This document shows, piece by piece, positions 32,968-42,213 of a stretch of DNA of 64,000 nucleotides (position 1 is the first letter of the stretch; every line of letters starts with the position of its first letter). This DNA comes from OLB4 sp002050165. Lineage in GTDB: Bacteria; Bacteroidota; Ignavibacteria; Tepidaquicellales; Tepidaquicellaceae. Under the pieces are notes generated by a model. That model did no database searches. It saw only the letters and a program-made list of their open reading frames with translations, and was not told where the DNA came from. Position numbers and translations under genes: made by a program. The DNA lies in contig SZPC01000004.1 in assembly GCA_030263475.1 (NCBI GenBank), positions 119,850 to 183,849 of the forward strand. Reading direction: 5' to 3'.

Positions 32968-34560
32968 TCACCTTGCTTTGGATTCTAAAGAAACTATTGG
33001 CAATATCATTTCTTCAAGTGAGATTCCGCCGTGCTGGAATGTGTCATTATATTGGTTGAGGTATTTATGGAAATCCGTCGGATATACAAAATAGAAATCC
33101 TCTTTGGCAATTATGTAACTTACCATATTATTTCTTACGGGGAGTTTATAATCGAGAGGTTTCTTGACGAAAATAGCGTTTCTTGGTTCCGCTTTGACAT
33201 TTCTCCCATATTTATACCGCAGGTTTGTAGCTGTATCACGGTCACCGAAAACTTTTACCCCGTGGAGACATCTGATGCTGCCGTGGTCAGTAGTAATAAT
33301 AACTTTTATATTTGGCTTAGCAGATAGTTGTCTGAGCATTCCGAAGAAAGATGAATGCTCAAACCATGAGGCTGTCAGCGATCTGAATGCGGCTTCGTCA
33401 GGTGCAATTTCCTTTAATATAGCGTAATCACTTCTGGAGTGAACCATCATATCCAGGAAGTTAATAACAATTGCATTCAGGTGTGAGCCGGAAAAGGAAA
33501 GTATCTTGCTCTCAATACCACGACTGAAATCCGAATCCATAATTTTTGTATAGCGTAACTCGTTCCTGAGTTTAATGCGCTTTCTATCAATGAGTTTTTG
33601 TAAAAATTCTTTCTCAAAATTATTTTTACTGTTCTCAAGGTCGTCATCAGCTTTCCACAAGTCGCTATAATGTTTTTCAATGTCTGACGGGTAAAGTCCC
33701 GCAAATATTGCGTTCCTTGAATATGGTGTCGCAGTCGGGAGGAGAGAGTAATAGTAATCTTTTTTTATATCGAAATACGGATGTAAAAATTTTTCCATCA
33801 TAAGCCATTGATCTAATCTCATGCAGTCAACAACAAAGAAAAATACCGAATCATAATCGGGAAGTTCGGGGAATACGTATTTCTCCATTATTTCGTGCGA
33901 AAGGGTTGGTTTATCGTCAAAACCATTTACCCATTTCACATATTCGTTTTCAATGAATTTTGAAAATTCAACGTTACATTCCTTCTTTTGATCAGTTAAC
34001 ATTTGTTTAAGACCAAGCTCTGGGTGAGTATCGATTTCGATTTCACGGTTAGTGAGTTTATTGTAAATGTCTATCCATTCTGACCATGTTGGATTTTCAT
34101 ATAACAGTGCGGATATTTTATTGAACTCCAGTATGTAATCACGGGATACGGTGTTACCTTTTATCCGTTTTGATTCTAGAATTTTCTTGCACACAAGTAA
34201 TACCTGTGTGGGGTTAACGGGTTTAATCAGGTAATCGGAAATCTTCTGCCCGATAGCTTCTTCCATCAAAGTTTCAGTCTCGTTTTTTGTTACCATAACA
34301 ACGGGCAGATTAGGTTTAATTTCCTTTATCTTTACCAATGCTTCAAGACCTCCCATGCCCGGCATCATTTCATCCATAAATACAAGATCGAAATTTTCGG
34401 TTAGGATTAATGCGATTGCGTCTTCACCGTTGTTTACTTCGCTAACATCAAACCCCTTCTGCCGTAGAAACATTATGTTTGATTTTAGCAGGTCAATTTC
34501 ATCGTCCACCCATAGGATTTTACTGCTTGATACGGATACTTCGGAAGTTTTTGTGGTCAT
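32968..34560 (-). CDS. porX: PorX-type REC-PglZ response regulator of type IX secretion
   Basis: A 530-residue protein. Residues 14-125 are a REC domain (Asp19-Asp20 acidic pair, phospho-acceptor Asp63 in FMDEMMPGMGG, Lys113 in LIKPVNP). A helical linker leads to a PglZ alkaline-phosphatase-like domain (about 230-525) with metal-binding FFVVDCMRLDQW, the Thr-containing LLPTATPYSRNAIFAG, TTDHGSIRCLHG and QHGGISLEEMI. This is the PorX architecture: phosphorylated PorX controls T9SS genes and hydrolyses nucleotide messengers in studied species. It starts a tight minus-strand gene run and fits with the T9SS cargo at 59-64 kb. Confidence 0.93.
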   Translation of the reverse strand: MTTKTSEVSVSSSKILWVDDEIDLLKSNIMFLRQKGFDVSEVNNGEDAIALILTENFDLVFMDEMMPGMGGLEALVKIKEIKPNLPVVMVTKNETETLMEEAIGQKISDYLIKPVNPTQVLLVCKKILESKRIKGNTVSRDYILEFNKISALLYENPTWSEWIDIYNKLTNREIEIDTHPELGLKQMLTDQKKECNVEFSKFIENEYVKWVNGFDDKPTLSHEIMEKYVFPELPDYDSVFFFVVDCMRLDQWLMMEKFLHPYFDIKKDYYYSLLPTATPYSRNAIFAGLYPSDIEKHYSDLWKADDDLENSKNNFEKEFLQKLIDRKRIKLRNELRYTKIMDSDFSRGIESKILSFSGSHLNAIVINFLDMMVHSRSDYAILKEIAPDEAAFRSLTASWFEHSSFFGMLRQLSAKPNIKVIITTDHGSIRCLHGVKVFGDRDTATNLRYKYGRNVKAEPRNAIFVKKPLDYKLPVRNNMVSYIIAKEDFYFVYPTDFHKYLNQYNDTFQHGGISLEEMILPIVSLESKAR

Positions 34561-34946
34561 TGATTTCTCGATTTAATTCAAATGAAATCGTAAATGTGGA
34601 GTCCCTGGTCTGAATTTTATTTTAGCAATAATATTAATATAGCGAAATCGAAACAATACAAAAGTGATTTAAGTTTACATAGAGGTCTTTCACATATACT
34701 TTTATTAACGTTTGAAAAGGGGAAAGGTTTAGTTCAGGATAAAAAATTCATAACAGACAAAAAATCCATGCGGATTGACAACCTTTTTAAGGAATAACTA
34801 AAACGAATATAAAAGTTCTGGTTTGCGGAATTACTGCTAATTAAAAGCTTTACTAATCAGGGGTAATATTCTTAATCGTAACTTACCGTTACTTTAATTA
34901 ACTTTAGAGGTAAAATTTAATAATAATCCCACAAATAGCACAATTA
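34561..34946. other. 386-base intergenic region between divergent porX and SDR genes
   Basis: AT-rich sequence that must hold both divergent promoters. A TAACTTTA element at 34899-34906 resembles the FCB -7 box, but no TTTG stands at the right distance. A 67-codon open frame at 34594-34797 lacks coding character. I see no RNA gene or repeat. Confidence 0.5.
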
Positions 34947-35780
34947 TTGGATAATTTACAAAACAATACACAGCTTAACGAACTTTTCTCGTTGGAAGGA
35001 AAAGTAGCTATAGTAACGGGAGCGCTTGGATTATTGGGCAGGCAGCACTGTAAAGTTCTTGCCAATGCCGGTGCATGTGTTGTCGCAGGCGATCTTGACA
35101 GGAAAGCAACAGAAGAATTTGCACATCAATTAGGAAACGACTCAATCGGCGGATTGCTTGATATCACCGATGAAGTGAACGTAATTAACACACGCAATCA
35201 TGTAATTAAAAAATACGGCAGGATTGATATACTTGTTAATAACGCAGCGCTGAACGAAAAGTTTGAGGATTCGCAATCTGCATTAGAGGAATCAAAGTTT
35301 GAAAATTTTTCAGTTGCATCGTTTGAACGGGCTATCAGGGTTAATGTAACCGGAACAGTTTTATGTTCAAAAATTTTCGGGACAGAAATGACGAAGGCGG
35401 GAAAAGGGAGTATAATTAACATTGCATCAACTTACGGAATAGTAGGACCTGATCAATCAATTTACAGGGATGAAACAGGAGAGCAGAAATTTTATAAATC
35501 TGTCTCATACCCGACTGCAAAAGGTGCAATCCTTAACTTTACAAGGTTTTTAGCTGCATATTGGGGGAACAGAGGTGTCCGCGTAAATTCACTTTCACCC
35601 GGAGGTGTTGAAAACTCGCAGGATGAATTTTTCATTAAAAATTATTCTGCTAAAGTTCCGTTGGGTAGAATGGCAACACCTGATGACTATATGGGAGCGA
35701 TTGTGTTCCTTGCCAGTGATGCATCTTCCTATATGACAGGCGCGAATCTTGTTGTCGATGGCGGGTGGACTTGCTGGTAG
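34947..35780 (+). CDS. short-chain dehydrogenase/reductase (SDR)
   Basis: A 277-residue Rossmann protein (TTG start) with TGALGLLGRQH for NAD(P) binding, LVNNAALNE, the catalytic Ser-Tyr-Lys set (INIASTYGIVG, YPTAKGA) and the terminal SYMTGANLVVDGGWTCW. Asp after the second strand (AGDLDRK) suggests preference for NAD(H). A 20-residue insertion after NNAA (EKFEDSQSALEESKFENF) is unusual. The NeuB-like gene starts 20 bases downstream, so the SDR may act on a sugar or sugar-nucleotide in a nonulosonic-acid-like pathway. Confidence 0.88.
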   Translation: MDNLQNNTQLNELFSLEGKVAIVTGALGLLGRQHCKVLANAGACVVAGDLDRKATEEFAHQLGNDSIGGLLDITDEVNVINTRNHVIKKYGRIDILVNNAALNEKFEDSQSALEESKFENFSVASFERAIRVNVTGTVLCSKIFGTEMTKAGKGSIINIASTYGIVGPDQSIYRDETGEQKFYKSVSYPTAKGAILNFTRFLAAYWGNRGVRVNSLSPGGVENSQDEFFIKNYSAKVPLGRMATPDDYMGAIVFLASDASSYMTGANLVVDGGWTCW

Positions 35781-35799
35781 TAAATTTTCATACGGTAAA

Positions 35800-36672
35800 A
35801 TGCGGAAAATAAAAGTCGGTAACCGGTATATTGGCAGTGGTGAGCCAGTGTATATAATTGCTGAAATTGGTATTAACCATAATGGCTCGATGGATAATGT
35901 GCGTAAATTAATGTACGGAGCCAAAGCTGCCGGTTGTGATGCTGTTAAGTTTCAAAAGCGAACACCTGAAATCTGTGTTCCTAAAGATCAGTGGAATGTC
36001 GAACGGGATACACCTTGGGGAAGAATGAGTTATATTGAATACAGACATAAAATAGAACTTGGAGAAAATGATTACGCCGAAATAGATAACCTTAGTCGTA
36101 AAATCGGAATTGATTGGTTCGCCTCATGTTGGGACGAGGAGTCAGTTGATTTTATTGAAAAATATAACCCGAAATTATACAAAGCTTCTTCAGCATCGCT
36201 TACTGATTTAAACCTGCTTAAAAAGAAAAAATCAACCGGAAAGCCGTTGGTAATTTCCACCGGTATGTCAACAATAAATGAAATTGAAAAAGCTGTTATC
36301 AATATCGGTGAAGATAACCTGCTCATTGCTCATTCAACCTCAACTTATCCGTGTCCTCTCGAAGAATTGAATCTGAGAATGATAAGTACATTATCGAAAA
36401 TGTTTCCAAATAATCCGATAGGATATTCAGGTCATGAAACAGGACTTGCTCCGACATGGGCAGCGGTTGCGCTTGGGTCAAGTTTTGTTGAACGGCACAT
36501 TACTATTGACCGCGCAATGTGGGGTAGTGATCAGGCCGCTTCAGTTGAAATTGAGGGCTTTCACAGATTGGTAAAAAATATTCGCGATATTGAACAAGCC
36601 CTCGGAGACGGGATTAAAAGAATCTATAAGAGCGAAATTGGACCGCGTAAAAAGCTACGCAAAATTTTGTAA
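35800..36672 (+). CDS. NeuB/SpsE-like nonulosonic acid synthase, lacking the SAF domain
   Basis: About 290 residues from ATG at 35800 (an upstream in-frame start would overlap the SDR gene). It has the TIM-barrel motifs of sialic-acid synthases: IIAEIGINHNGS, GCDAVKFQKRTPE, ISTGMST, HSTSTYPCPLEELNL, GYSGHETG and VERHITIDRAMWGSDQAAS. These condense phosphoenolpyruvate with an N-acylated sugar. The C-terminal antifreeze-like SAF domain of typical NeuB is absent; the chain stops at the barrel. Cognate cytidylyltransferase and sugar epimerase genes are not in the window. Confidence 0.85.
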   Translation: MRKIKVGNRYIGSGEPVYIIAEIGINHNGSMDNVRKLMYGAKAAGCDAVKFQKRTPEICVPKDQWNVERDTPWGRMSYIEYRHKIELGENDYAEIDNLSRKIGIDWFASCWDEESVDFIEKYNPKLYKASSASLTDLNLLKKKKSTGKPLVISTGMSTINEIEKAVINIGEDNLLIAHSTSTYPCPLEELNLRMISTLSKMFPNNPIGYSGHETGLAPTWAAVALGSSFVERHITIDRAMWGSDQAASVEIEGFHRLVKNIRDIEQALGDGIKRIYKSEIGPRKKLRKIL

Positions 36673-36695
36673 CAAGTCAGGGTATTTTATTTTTG
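36666..36695 (+). promoter_or_regulatory. promoter-like TTTG-N18-TATTTTTG upstream of the hydroxylase gene
   Basis: TTTG at 36666-36669 and TATTTTTG at 36688-36695 match the -33 TTTG and -7 TAnnTTTG elements known for the Bacteroidetes housekeeping sigma factor, with an 18-base spacer (usual 19-21). The -7 element lies about 22 bases before the ATG. The TTTG overlaps the stop region of the upstream NeuB-like gene. Confidence 0.5.
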
Positions 36696-36717
36696 TACTG
36701 TTTATTTTTAATTATCC

Positions 36718-37617
36718 ATGAGCACTGAAAAATGGTCATTGATTGTTATCGTTTCAGCAGCTCTTTTAATGATGCTGTTCGAACGGTTATTTCCATACAC
36801 TAAGAACCAAAAGGTTTTCAGAGAAGGTTTTTTCAATGACGTGGTAATGTATACCATTATTCAAAGCTACGTTCTTGGTCTTATCATATTTTGGTTTCTT
36901 GGTTTTATTAAAAATAATACTGACCTTTATCAATACAGCGTGATTGGAGGAATTCCGGTCTGGGCGCAGGTTGTATTTTTTGTTGTAACTCACGACTTTT
37001 ACATCTATTGGTTTCACCGTTGGCAACACAGCAACAAATATCTCTGGCGATTACATGAAGCTCACCATTCACCAAGGACAGTTGACTGGCTTTCAGGAGC
37101 AAGGTCTCATTCGCTTGAGATATTTATTAACCAAACAATAGAGTTCGCTCCGATAATTTTACTTGGCGCTTCACCCGAAGTTGCAGTTTACAAGGGAATG
37201 ATAAGTGCTATATGGGGGATGTTCATTCACGCAAATATTGATGTTCGGTTGGGACCATTACAGTACTTTATTAACGGTCCTGAAATGCACCGGTGGCATC
37301 ATTCGGACGACGAAGGAAAGGAATACCAAAATAACTACAGCACAAAACTCGCGGTTTGGGATTGGATTTTCGGTACTGCATTTTTCCCGAACCCGGATTT
37401 AAAAAAACCAAAACAATACGGATTACGCGATACGCCCGGTTATCCTATTACACTTCAGGCAGAAGACAAAACCTTTCTTAATTCTCTTCCGAAGTATAAA
37501 CTTATTCCCACTGTTATTTATTTCGATATTGCAAATTACATCCGGCAACATTTATATGCATTCAGGCGATTTGAGGAGTTTAATGAGTACCTCAATAAAA
37601 AGCAAAACGTGAATTAA
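36718..37617 (+). CDS. fatty acid hydroxylase / sterol desaturase superfamily membrane protein
   Basis: A 299-residue protein with four transmembrane helices (about 5-22, 44-64, 78-96, 140-175 region) and the di-iron His clusters of the family: HDFYIYWFHR, HEAHHS, and MHRWHHSDDEGKEYQNNY. Members use O2 to hydroxylate or desaturate lipids. The substrate cannot be told. It starts 45 bases after the NeuB-like gene but has a promoter-like sequence of its own and ends in a convergent pair with pirin. Confidence 0.9.
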   Translation: MSTEKWSLIVIVSAALLMMLFERLFPYTKNQKVFREGFFNDVVMYTIIQSYVLGLIIFWFLGFIKNNTDLYQYSVIGGIPVWAQVVFFVVTHDFYIYWFHRWQHSNKYLWRLHEAHHSPRTVDWLSGARSHSLEIFINQTIEFAPIILLGASPEVAVYKGMISAIWGMFIHANIDVRLGPLQYFINGPEMHRWHHSDDEGKEYQNNYSTKLAVWDWIFGTAFFPNPDLKKPKQYGLRDTPGYPITLQAEDKTFLNSLPKYKLIPTVIYFDIANYIRQHLYAFRRFEEFNEYLNKKQNVN

Positions 37618-37702
37618 ATCATTCCGATAAACTCTGGAAATTCTCAATAAGGAATAAACCCAGTCTTCTTATATTATATCCGAAGAAAAGTCCTTGAAGT
37701 TT

Positions 37703-38581
37703 TTAGTACTCCAGATATCCGAATTTACCTTTGTTGAAATCGTCAAATGCCTGCATTAGCTCATCCCGTGTATTCATAACAAACGGACCATGTGCAGCAA
37801 TAGGTTCATTAATCGGCTCGCCGCTTAAAACCAATACGACTGCATCGTCCTGAGCATTTACGGAAAAATCTTTTCCATCGTTTGCCATTAATACGAAATG
37901 ATCTGTTGGAGCAGTTTCCGAATTATTTACTTTTATGTTACCTTCAATGACCAACATTGCGGTATTGTAATCTTCAGGGAAACTAAAGTTCACAGTAGCA
38001 CCTTTTTTCAATCGTGCATTATACAAATGAAGAGGTGTAAAAGTAGATGCATTACCTTTTATTCCATTAAATTCACCTGCAATGATTTCAATTTCTCCGC
38101 CGTTATTTTCAATTTCGTAACGGCTCATATCAGCTTTTTGGATCGCCTGATATTTAGGTTTGCTCATTTTATCCTTAGCCGGCAGGTTTATCCAAAGTTG
38201 TACCATTTGAAATTCACCACCTTGTTTGCTCCATTCTTTCTCGTGAAATTCTTTGTGTAAAATTCCGCTTGCAGCTGTCATCCATTGAACATCCCCTTCG
38301 CCGATTACGCCACCACCACCGCTGCTATCGTTGTGTTCAACTTTTCCTTTGTAAGCAATTGTAACAGTTTCAAAACCTCGGTGTGGATGAACCCCTACAC
38401 CTTTCGGAGTTTCACTTGGTTCAAAAATAAATTTCGAATTGTAATCCATCAAAATAAACGGACTCATACGTTGCATACTTAACTCATCTATCCCTGGAAT
38501 AAAATTGTGTACTCTAAACCCATCGCCTACGTAATGTGGTTCTACCGGGCTGATTACTATCTGAACTTTTCTGGTTGACAT
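37703..38581 (-). CDS. pirin-family protein
   Basis: A 292-residue double-cupin protein. The N-terminal cupin has the metal ligands in GVGVHPHRGFETVTIAYKG (HxH) and VEHNDSSGG, and the HKEFHE motif. Pirins bind a single iron; some are quercetinases and others are transcriptional co-regulators. The C-terminal cupin is typical and lacks metal ligands. A possible -7 box lies 18 bases before the ATG. It follows a Crp/Fnr regulator that may control it. Confidence 0.92.
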   Translation of the reverse strand: MSTRKVQIVISPVEPHYVGDGFRVHNFIPGIDELSMQRMSPFILMDYNSKFIFEPSETPKGVGVHPHRGFETVTIAYKGKVEHNDSSGGGGVIGEGDVQWMTAASGILHKEFHEKEWSKQGGEFQMVQLWINLPAKDKMSKPKYQAIQKADMSRYEIENNGGEIEIIAGEFNGIKGNASTFTPLHLYNARLKKGATVNFSFPEDYNTAMLVIEGNIKVNNSETAPTDHFVLMANDGKDFSVNAQDDAVVLVLSGEPINEPIAAHGPFVMNTRDELMQAFDDFNKGKFGYLEY

Positions 38582-38599
38582 AATAATAGGTTTTTAAGA

Positions 38600-38607
38600 C
38601 AAAATTA
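38600..38607 (-). promoter_or_regulatory. possible -7 box (TAATTTTG) before pirin
   Basis: On the minus strand TAATTTTG fits TAnnTTTG and lies about 18 bases before the pirin start. No TTTG stands 19-21 bases upstream, so only half of the pattern is present. Confidence 0.3.
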
Positions 38608-38647
38608 AATAGAGTTTCCAACTTTCACATTGATGTAGGTTAAGAAA

Positions 38648-39241
38648 TTATTTAGTAAAATTCTTTCCTGCCAATTCTGATCGTATGCGACTAAGGCTTT
38701 CGGGAGTGATTCCTAAATATGATGCAATGTAAACCTGCGGAACTCTCAGAGTTAAATCGGGATAAATTTTAATGAAATCTAAATATCGTTCTTCGGCTGA
38801 ATCGCTCAGAAGTTGTTTAATTCTTTTTTGCAAATGTCTGATGTGATTATGGAGCAAACGTAGATTAGATTTTAAAAATCCCGGATCAGATTCAGAAAGT
38901 TGAAGGAACAGTTGCTCTTCAATTAAAAATACCTTTGACTCTTCCAATGCCTGAATAAAATAAACCGAAGGTTCACCGAAGTAAACACTTGATCTGTCAG
39001 CAATAAACCAGTTCTCCGGTGCGAATTGTATGATGTGTTCCTTGCCTTTATCATCAATTGCAAACTGACGCAGTAACCCGCTTTCCACAAAAAATGAGTG
39101 TTTACATTCTTCACCAGGTCGCAATAAAATTTCACCCTTTTTTACCTTTTTGATTTTACATCTGGAGAGGAGATAGTCAATTTCATTTTCAGATGAACTA
39201 ATATTGGAGGTTAAAAATGTTGTGAATCTGAAGTTATGCAT
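38648..39241 (-). CDS. Crp/Fnr-family transcriptional regulator
   Basis: About 197 residues from ATG at 39241 (TTG at 39250 possible). An N-terminal cyclic-nucleotide-binding-like beta-roll (GEILLRPGEECKHSFFVESGLLRQF) is followed by a long dimerisation helix and a winged helix (VPQVYIASYLGITPESLSRIRSEL). It lacks the Cys set of FNR. It lies between the ClC and pirin genes on the same strand, so pirin is a plausible target. Confidence 0.88.
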   Translation of the reverse strand: MHNFRFTTFLTSNISSSENEIDYLLSRCKIKKVKKGEILLRPGEECKHSFFVESGLLRQFAIDDKGKEHIIQFAPENWFIADRSSVYFGEPSVYFIQALEESKVFLIEEQLFLQLSESDPGFLKSNLRLLHNHIRHLQKRIKQLLSDSAEERYLDFIKIYPDLTLRVPQVYIASYLGITPESLSRIRSELAGKNFTK

Positions 39242-39277
39242 TCTTCGCAAATGGTTAATAGAAAGATAGTAAAATTG

Positions 39278-41182
39278 TTATTGATTTGAATTTTTCTTTT
39301 TAATCAGCGCAATCAACTTCTGCCCTTTGACGAGTATTCGAAGGCTTTGGCGGGTTAAGGAAATGTGTGATTGCTTTTTTTCGTTTTCATCCAGAACATC
39401 CTTATAAACCGATAAAATATGTCCGTAGGATAGAATACCGATAATCTTGTTCTCCGAAAGTATCGGCAATAAATCAACATTCTCACGCGCCATTGTTTCT
39501 ACAACCCGTTTCAATGAATCTTCGGGATGAACAAATATATTTTTTCGTTTTACTAATTCTCCCACTTCTGTATCAGCCGGATGAATTGAACTGAACAGGT
39601 TGCTTGAACTTAACAATCCTACATATTTACTGTCAGTATCAGCTATAACGAAATAATTCGACATTAAATCCGATTCCTGTTCCAACCAGTTTCTAACTTC
39701 ACCTGTTTTCATAGAACTGCTGATAACAATTCCATCGTCTGATATGATTTGACTTACTTTAGTTTTTTCCAATATGTCCGGTTCATAAGAGTATGGAGTA
39801 ATAATTCCTCTTCTGGCAATCTTTTCTGTCATAATTGTATTATCCATCAAAAAATAAGAAACAAAGTACGAACCGGTACAGGTAGCCAGTAATGGAAGAA
39901 AAGCGTTTACCTGTCCCGTTGTTTCCAAGGCAAAAACTATAGACGTAAGGAATGCTCTTGATGCACCTGCAAACATTGCCGACATTCCTACCAAAGCTGA
40001 TAACGGTATAGAGATGCCGGCATCCGGAAACCAGTTTAATCCCAGATATCCGCTCAATGCGCCGACTGATCCGCCGATAGTAAGCAATGGCGCTAGCGTT
40101 CCACCAGATGTACCGCTACCAAGCGAAACAGCCCACGATAAAAATTTAAGAACGCACAATGATATCATTAAGTGTACGGAAAGTGAACCTGATAAAATAT
40201 CTGTAATGTTGTTGTATCCTACACCGAGTGTACGGGGCTGATAGTAACCGATCATTCCGACGGCAAGGCTTCCAATCGCTGGCCACCACGCCCAGTGAAC
40301 CGGTAGCTTTTCAAACATATCTTCAATCCAGTAAACGATTTTAGTAGCGGCGATAGAAAGTAATCCTATCACTAATCCGATAACGCTATAGAAGAAGAGA
40401 GCGTAATTCGATGCGCTTTCAACAATTTCAGGCATTGAAAAAACCACACCTTCGCCAAAAAGAACATGATACCCTGCAGCTCCGGTTATACAAGCTAATG
40501 CCACCGGTACGAATGACCTTGGTGAAAATTCAAAAAGCAGAAGTTCAATTGCCAATAAAATAGCGGCAACCGGGCTACCGAAAATAGCTGCCATACCGGC
40601 TGTTGCACCCGATGCGAGCAATATTTTCCGTTCGTTCGGTGTAATGCTTAAAACTTGTCCGACTGCAGATCCCAACGCTCCGCCAGTTGCAATGATTGGT
40701 CCTTCAGCGCCAAATGGTCCGCCCGTCCCTATACAGATTGCGGATGAAATTGGTTTTAGGAAAGTTACTGATGGTTTTATCCGGCTTTGATTCGTAAGTA
40801 TCTGTTCCATTGCTTCAGGTATCCCATGTCCGCGTATTGCTTTTGAACCATACATTGCCATTAAGCCAACAATCAAACCGCCTATTACAGGAATAAATAC
40901 AACCGGCCAACCGATAAGATTATTAGCGGGATTTGATGGTTCAATTGAAATGTTTCCGTAAAAAGCTATATTGGTAATCAGATCTATTAAGTGAACTAAT
41001 AACCTTGCGACTAAACTGACCGCGACTGCTATTAATACCGCAATTGCAGAAAGTTTGAACAACTGCTTTTTATTGTACTTTTTCTTGTCTGAAAGATTTT
41101 CTTTTTGAAAGGTCGAAGTTAATGAAACTGCAACCGGTATGGAGTTATCTTTTTTTAACAACATTATGTGTTTGAAATTCAT
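39278..41182 (-). CDS. ClC-family chloride channel/antiporter with C-terminal CBS pair
   Basis: A 634-residue membrane protein of the voltage-gated chloride channel fold with about 10-12 helices. Ion-pathway motifs are GHGIPEAMEQ, GPFGAEGPIIATGGALGS (with the gating Glu), and GSGTSGGTLAPLLTIGG. Residues about 475-600 hold two CBS domains (VSQIISDDGIVISSSMKT, NIFVHPEDSLKRVVETMARENVDLLPIL), which often bind adenine nucleotides and regulate gating. The N-terminal 35 residues are basic and polar. Channel or proton antiporter mode cannot be decided by eye. Confidence 0.92.
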   Translation of the reverse strand: MNFKHIMLLKKDNSIPVAVSLTSTFQKENLSDKKKYNKKQLFKLSAIAVLIAVAVSLVARLLVHLIDLITNIAFYGNISIEPSNPANNLIGWPVVFIPVIGGLIVGLMAMYGSKAIRGHGIPEAMEQILTNQSRIKPSVTFLKPISSAICIGTGGPFGAEGPIIATGGALGSAVGQVLSITPNERKILLASGATAGMAAIFGSPVAAILLAIELLLFEFSPRSFVPVALACITGAAGYHVLFGEGVVFSMPEIVESASNYALFFYSVIGLVIGLLSIAATKIVYWIEDMFEKLPVHWAWWPAIGSLAVGMIGYYQPRTLGVGYNNITDILSGSLSVHLMISLCVLKFLSWAVSLGSGTSGGTLAPLLTIGGSVGALSGYLGLNWFPDAGISIPLSALVGMSAMFAGASRAFLTSIVFALETTGQVNAFLPLLATCTGSYFVSYFLMDNTIMTEKIARRGIITPYSYEPDILEKTKVSQIISDDGIVISSSMKTGEVRNWLEQESDLMSNYFVIADTDSKYVGLLSSSNLFSSIHPADTEVGELVKRKNIFVHPEDSLKRVVETMARENVDLLPILSENKIIGILSYGHILSVYKDVLDENEKKQSHISLTRQSLRILVKGQKLIALIKKKNSNQ

Positions 41183-41356
41183 CGCTTAAACTACTTTCGG
41201 TTATTTAGTAGAAATTAAGCTGAAACGGATATTGAAACTACGCTTTGTGGTTTACTACCGGAAGGTTTATATTAATTAATAATACAAGCGTTACAAATTA
41301 AATAAGTTCACGCTTCCAGCAGGTTAAAAAGATTTACAACTAAAACCATCACCTGA

Positions 41357-42049
41357 TTAATAAATGAACGGAATTAACATTTTTGTTTTTGCTTCATAAT
41401 TCTCAAACTCTTTTCCGTATTTTTCTTTTAAATAATTGTCAAGCATAGGAGCATTATAAAATGCAAAAAAGCAGAAAAGCATTAAAGGGATTGATAAAGC
41501 CCAAATGTTACCGGTAATAATGGCATAGGCGGTTACCCAAAGGATATCACCGAAATAATTTATATGACGGGAATATTTAAAAAATCCTCCGGTGTAAAGT
41601 TTGCCTTTATTTTCCGGTTTCGTTTTCCAGTTATTTCTCAAAATTTCTCCACCACTGTTTAAAACGCATCCAACTATAAAAAGCACTATAGCAAAATACT
41701 CAAGCCATCCGATAGGTTTAGTAATTGAAATTGAGAACAAAGAAAACCCAATATAGTAGATTGCAAATGCAAACAGTACGCTCAGTCCTTCTCCCCAGGG
41801 AATTTTCCTTTTAAGTAAAAAAGTCATCATGTAGGAAAACCTGAAAAAGGTTATTAAATTAAAACCGAATAAAATTTTCCGTCTTACCCCCGAATCAGAG
41901 ATAGTATTTTGAATGTTTAACAAATTTGCAAATATATCTCCGCCATGTTGAAACAGTAACCAAAATGATAACCATAAGAAGAAAAGTTCTATCAGATGTA
42001 TAATGATTTTTTGAGGAAGGCACGTGCCCTTTTGTCCGTATAAATCCAT
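41357..42049 (-). CDS. DUF1295 / isoprenylcysteine methyltransferase-like membrane protein
   Basis: A 230-residue protein with about five to six transmembrane helices. The C-terminal block GGFFKYSRHINYFGDILWVTAY and NYLKEKYGKEFENYEAKTKMLIPFIY is the fold shared by DUF1295, steroid 5-alpha-reductase C-termini and isoprenylcysteine carboxyl methyltransferases. In methyltransferase relatives this part binds S-adenosylmethionine; here the function is unknown. It has its own non-coding flanks of about 170 bases on each side. Confidence 0.82.
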   Translation of the reverse strand: MDLYGQKGTCLPQKIIIHLIELFFLWLSFWLLFQHGGDIFANLLNIQNTISDSGVRRKILFGFNLITFFRFSYMMTFLLKRKIPWGEGLSVLFAFAIYYIGFSLFSISITKPIGWLEYFAIVLFIVGCVLNSGGEILRNNWKTKPENKGKLYTGGFFKYSRHINYFGDILWVTAYAIITGNIWALSIPLMLFCFFAFYNAPMLDNYLKEKYGKEFENYEAKTKMLIPFIY

Positions 42050-42213
42050 TAGTGTAATAATTGTAAATCAAAAAAGAATTATCAAAGGTTCATTTTGTAT
42101 TGATAAGCGAATTATCTAAAGTCGTAAATTTTTGCAATCCGTATAATTCAGGTTTAAATCTTGAGTCAGTTACCCGTATAGCAGTAGTGAAAATTATTTT
42201 CTCCTGAGTAGAA

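Noticed and set aside
34594..34797. 67-codon open frame in the porX-SDR intergenic region
   Set aside because: No ribosome-binding context, composition like non-coding flanks, and no recognisable protein features.
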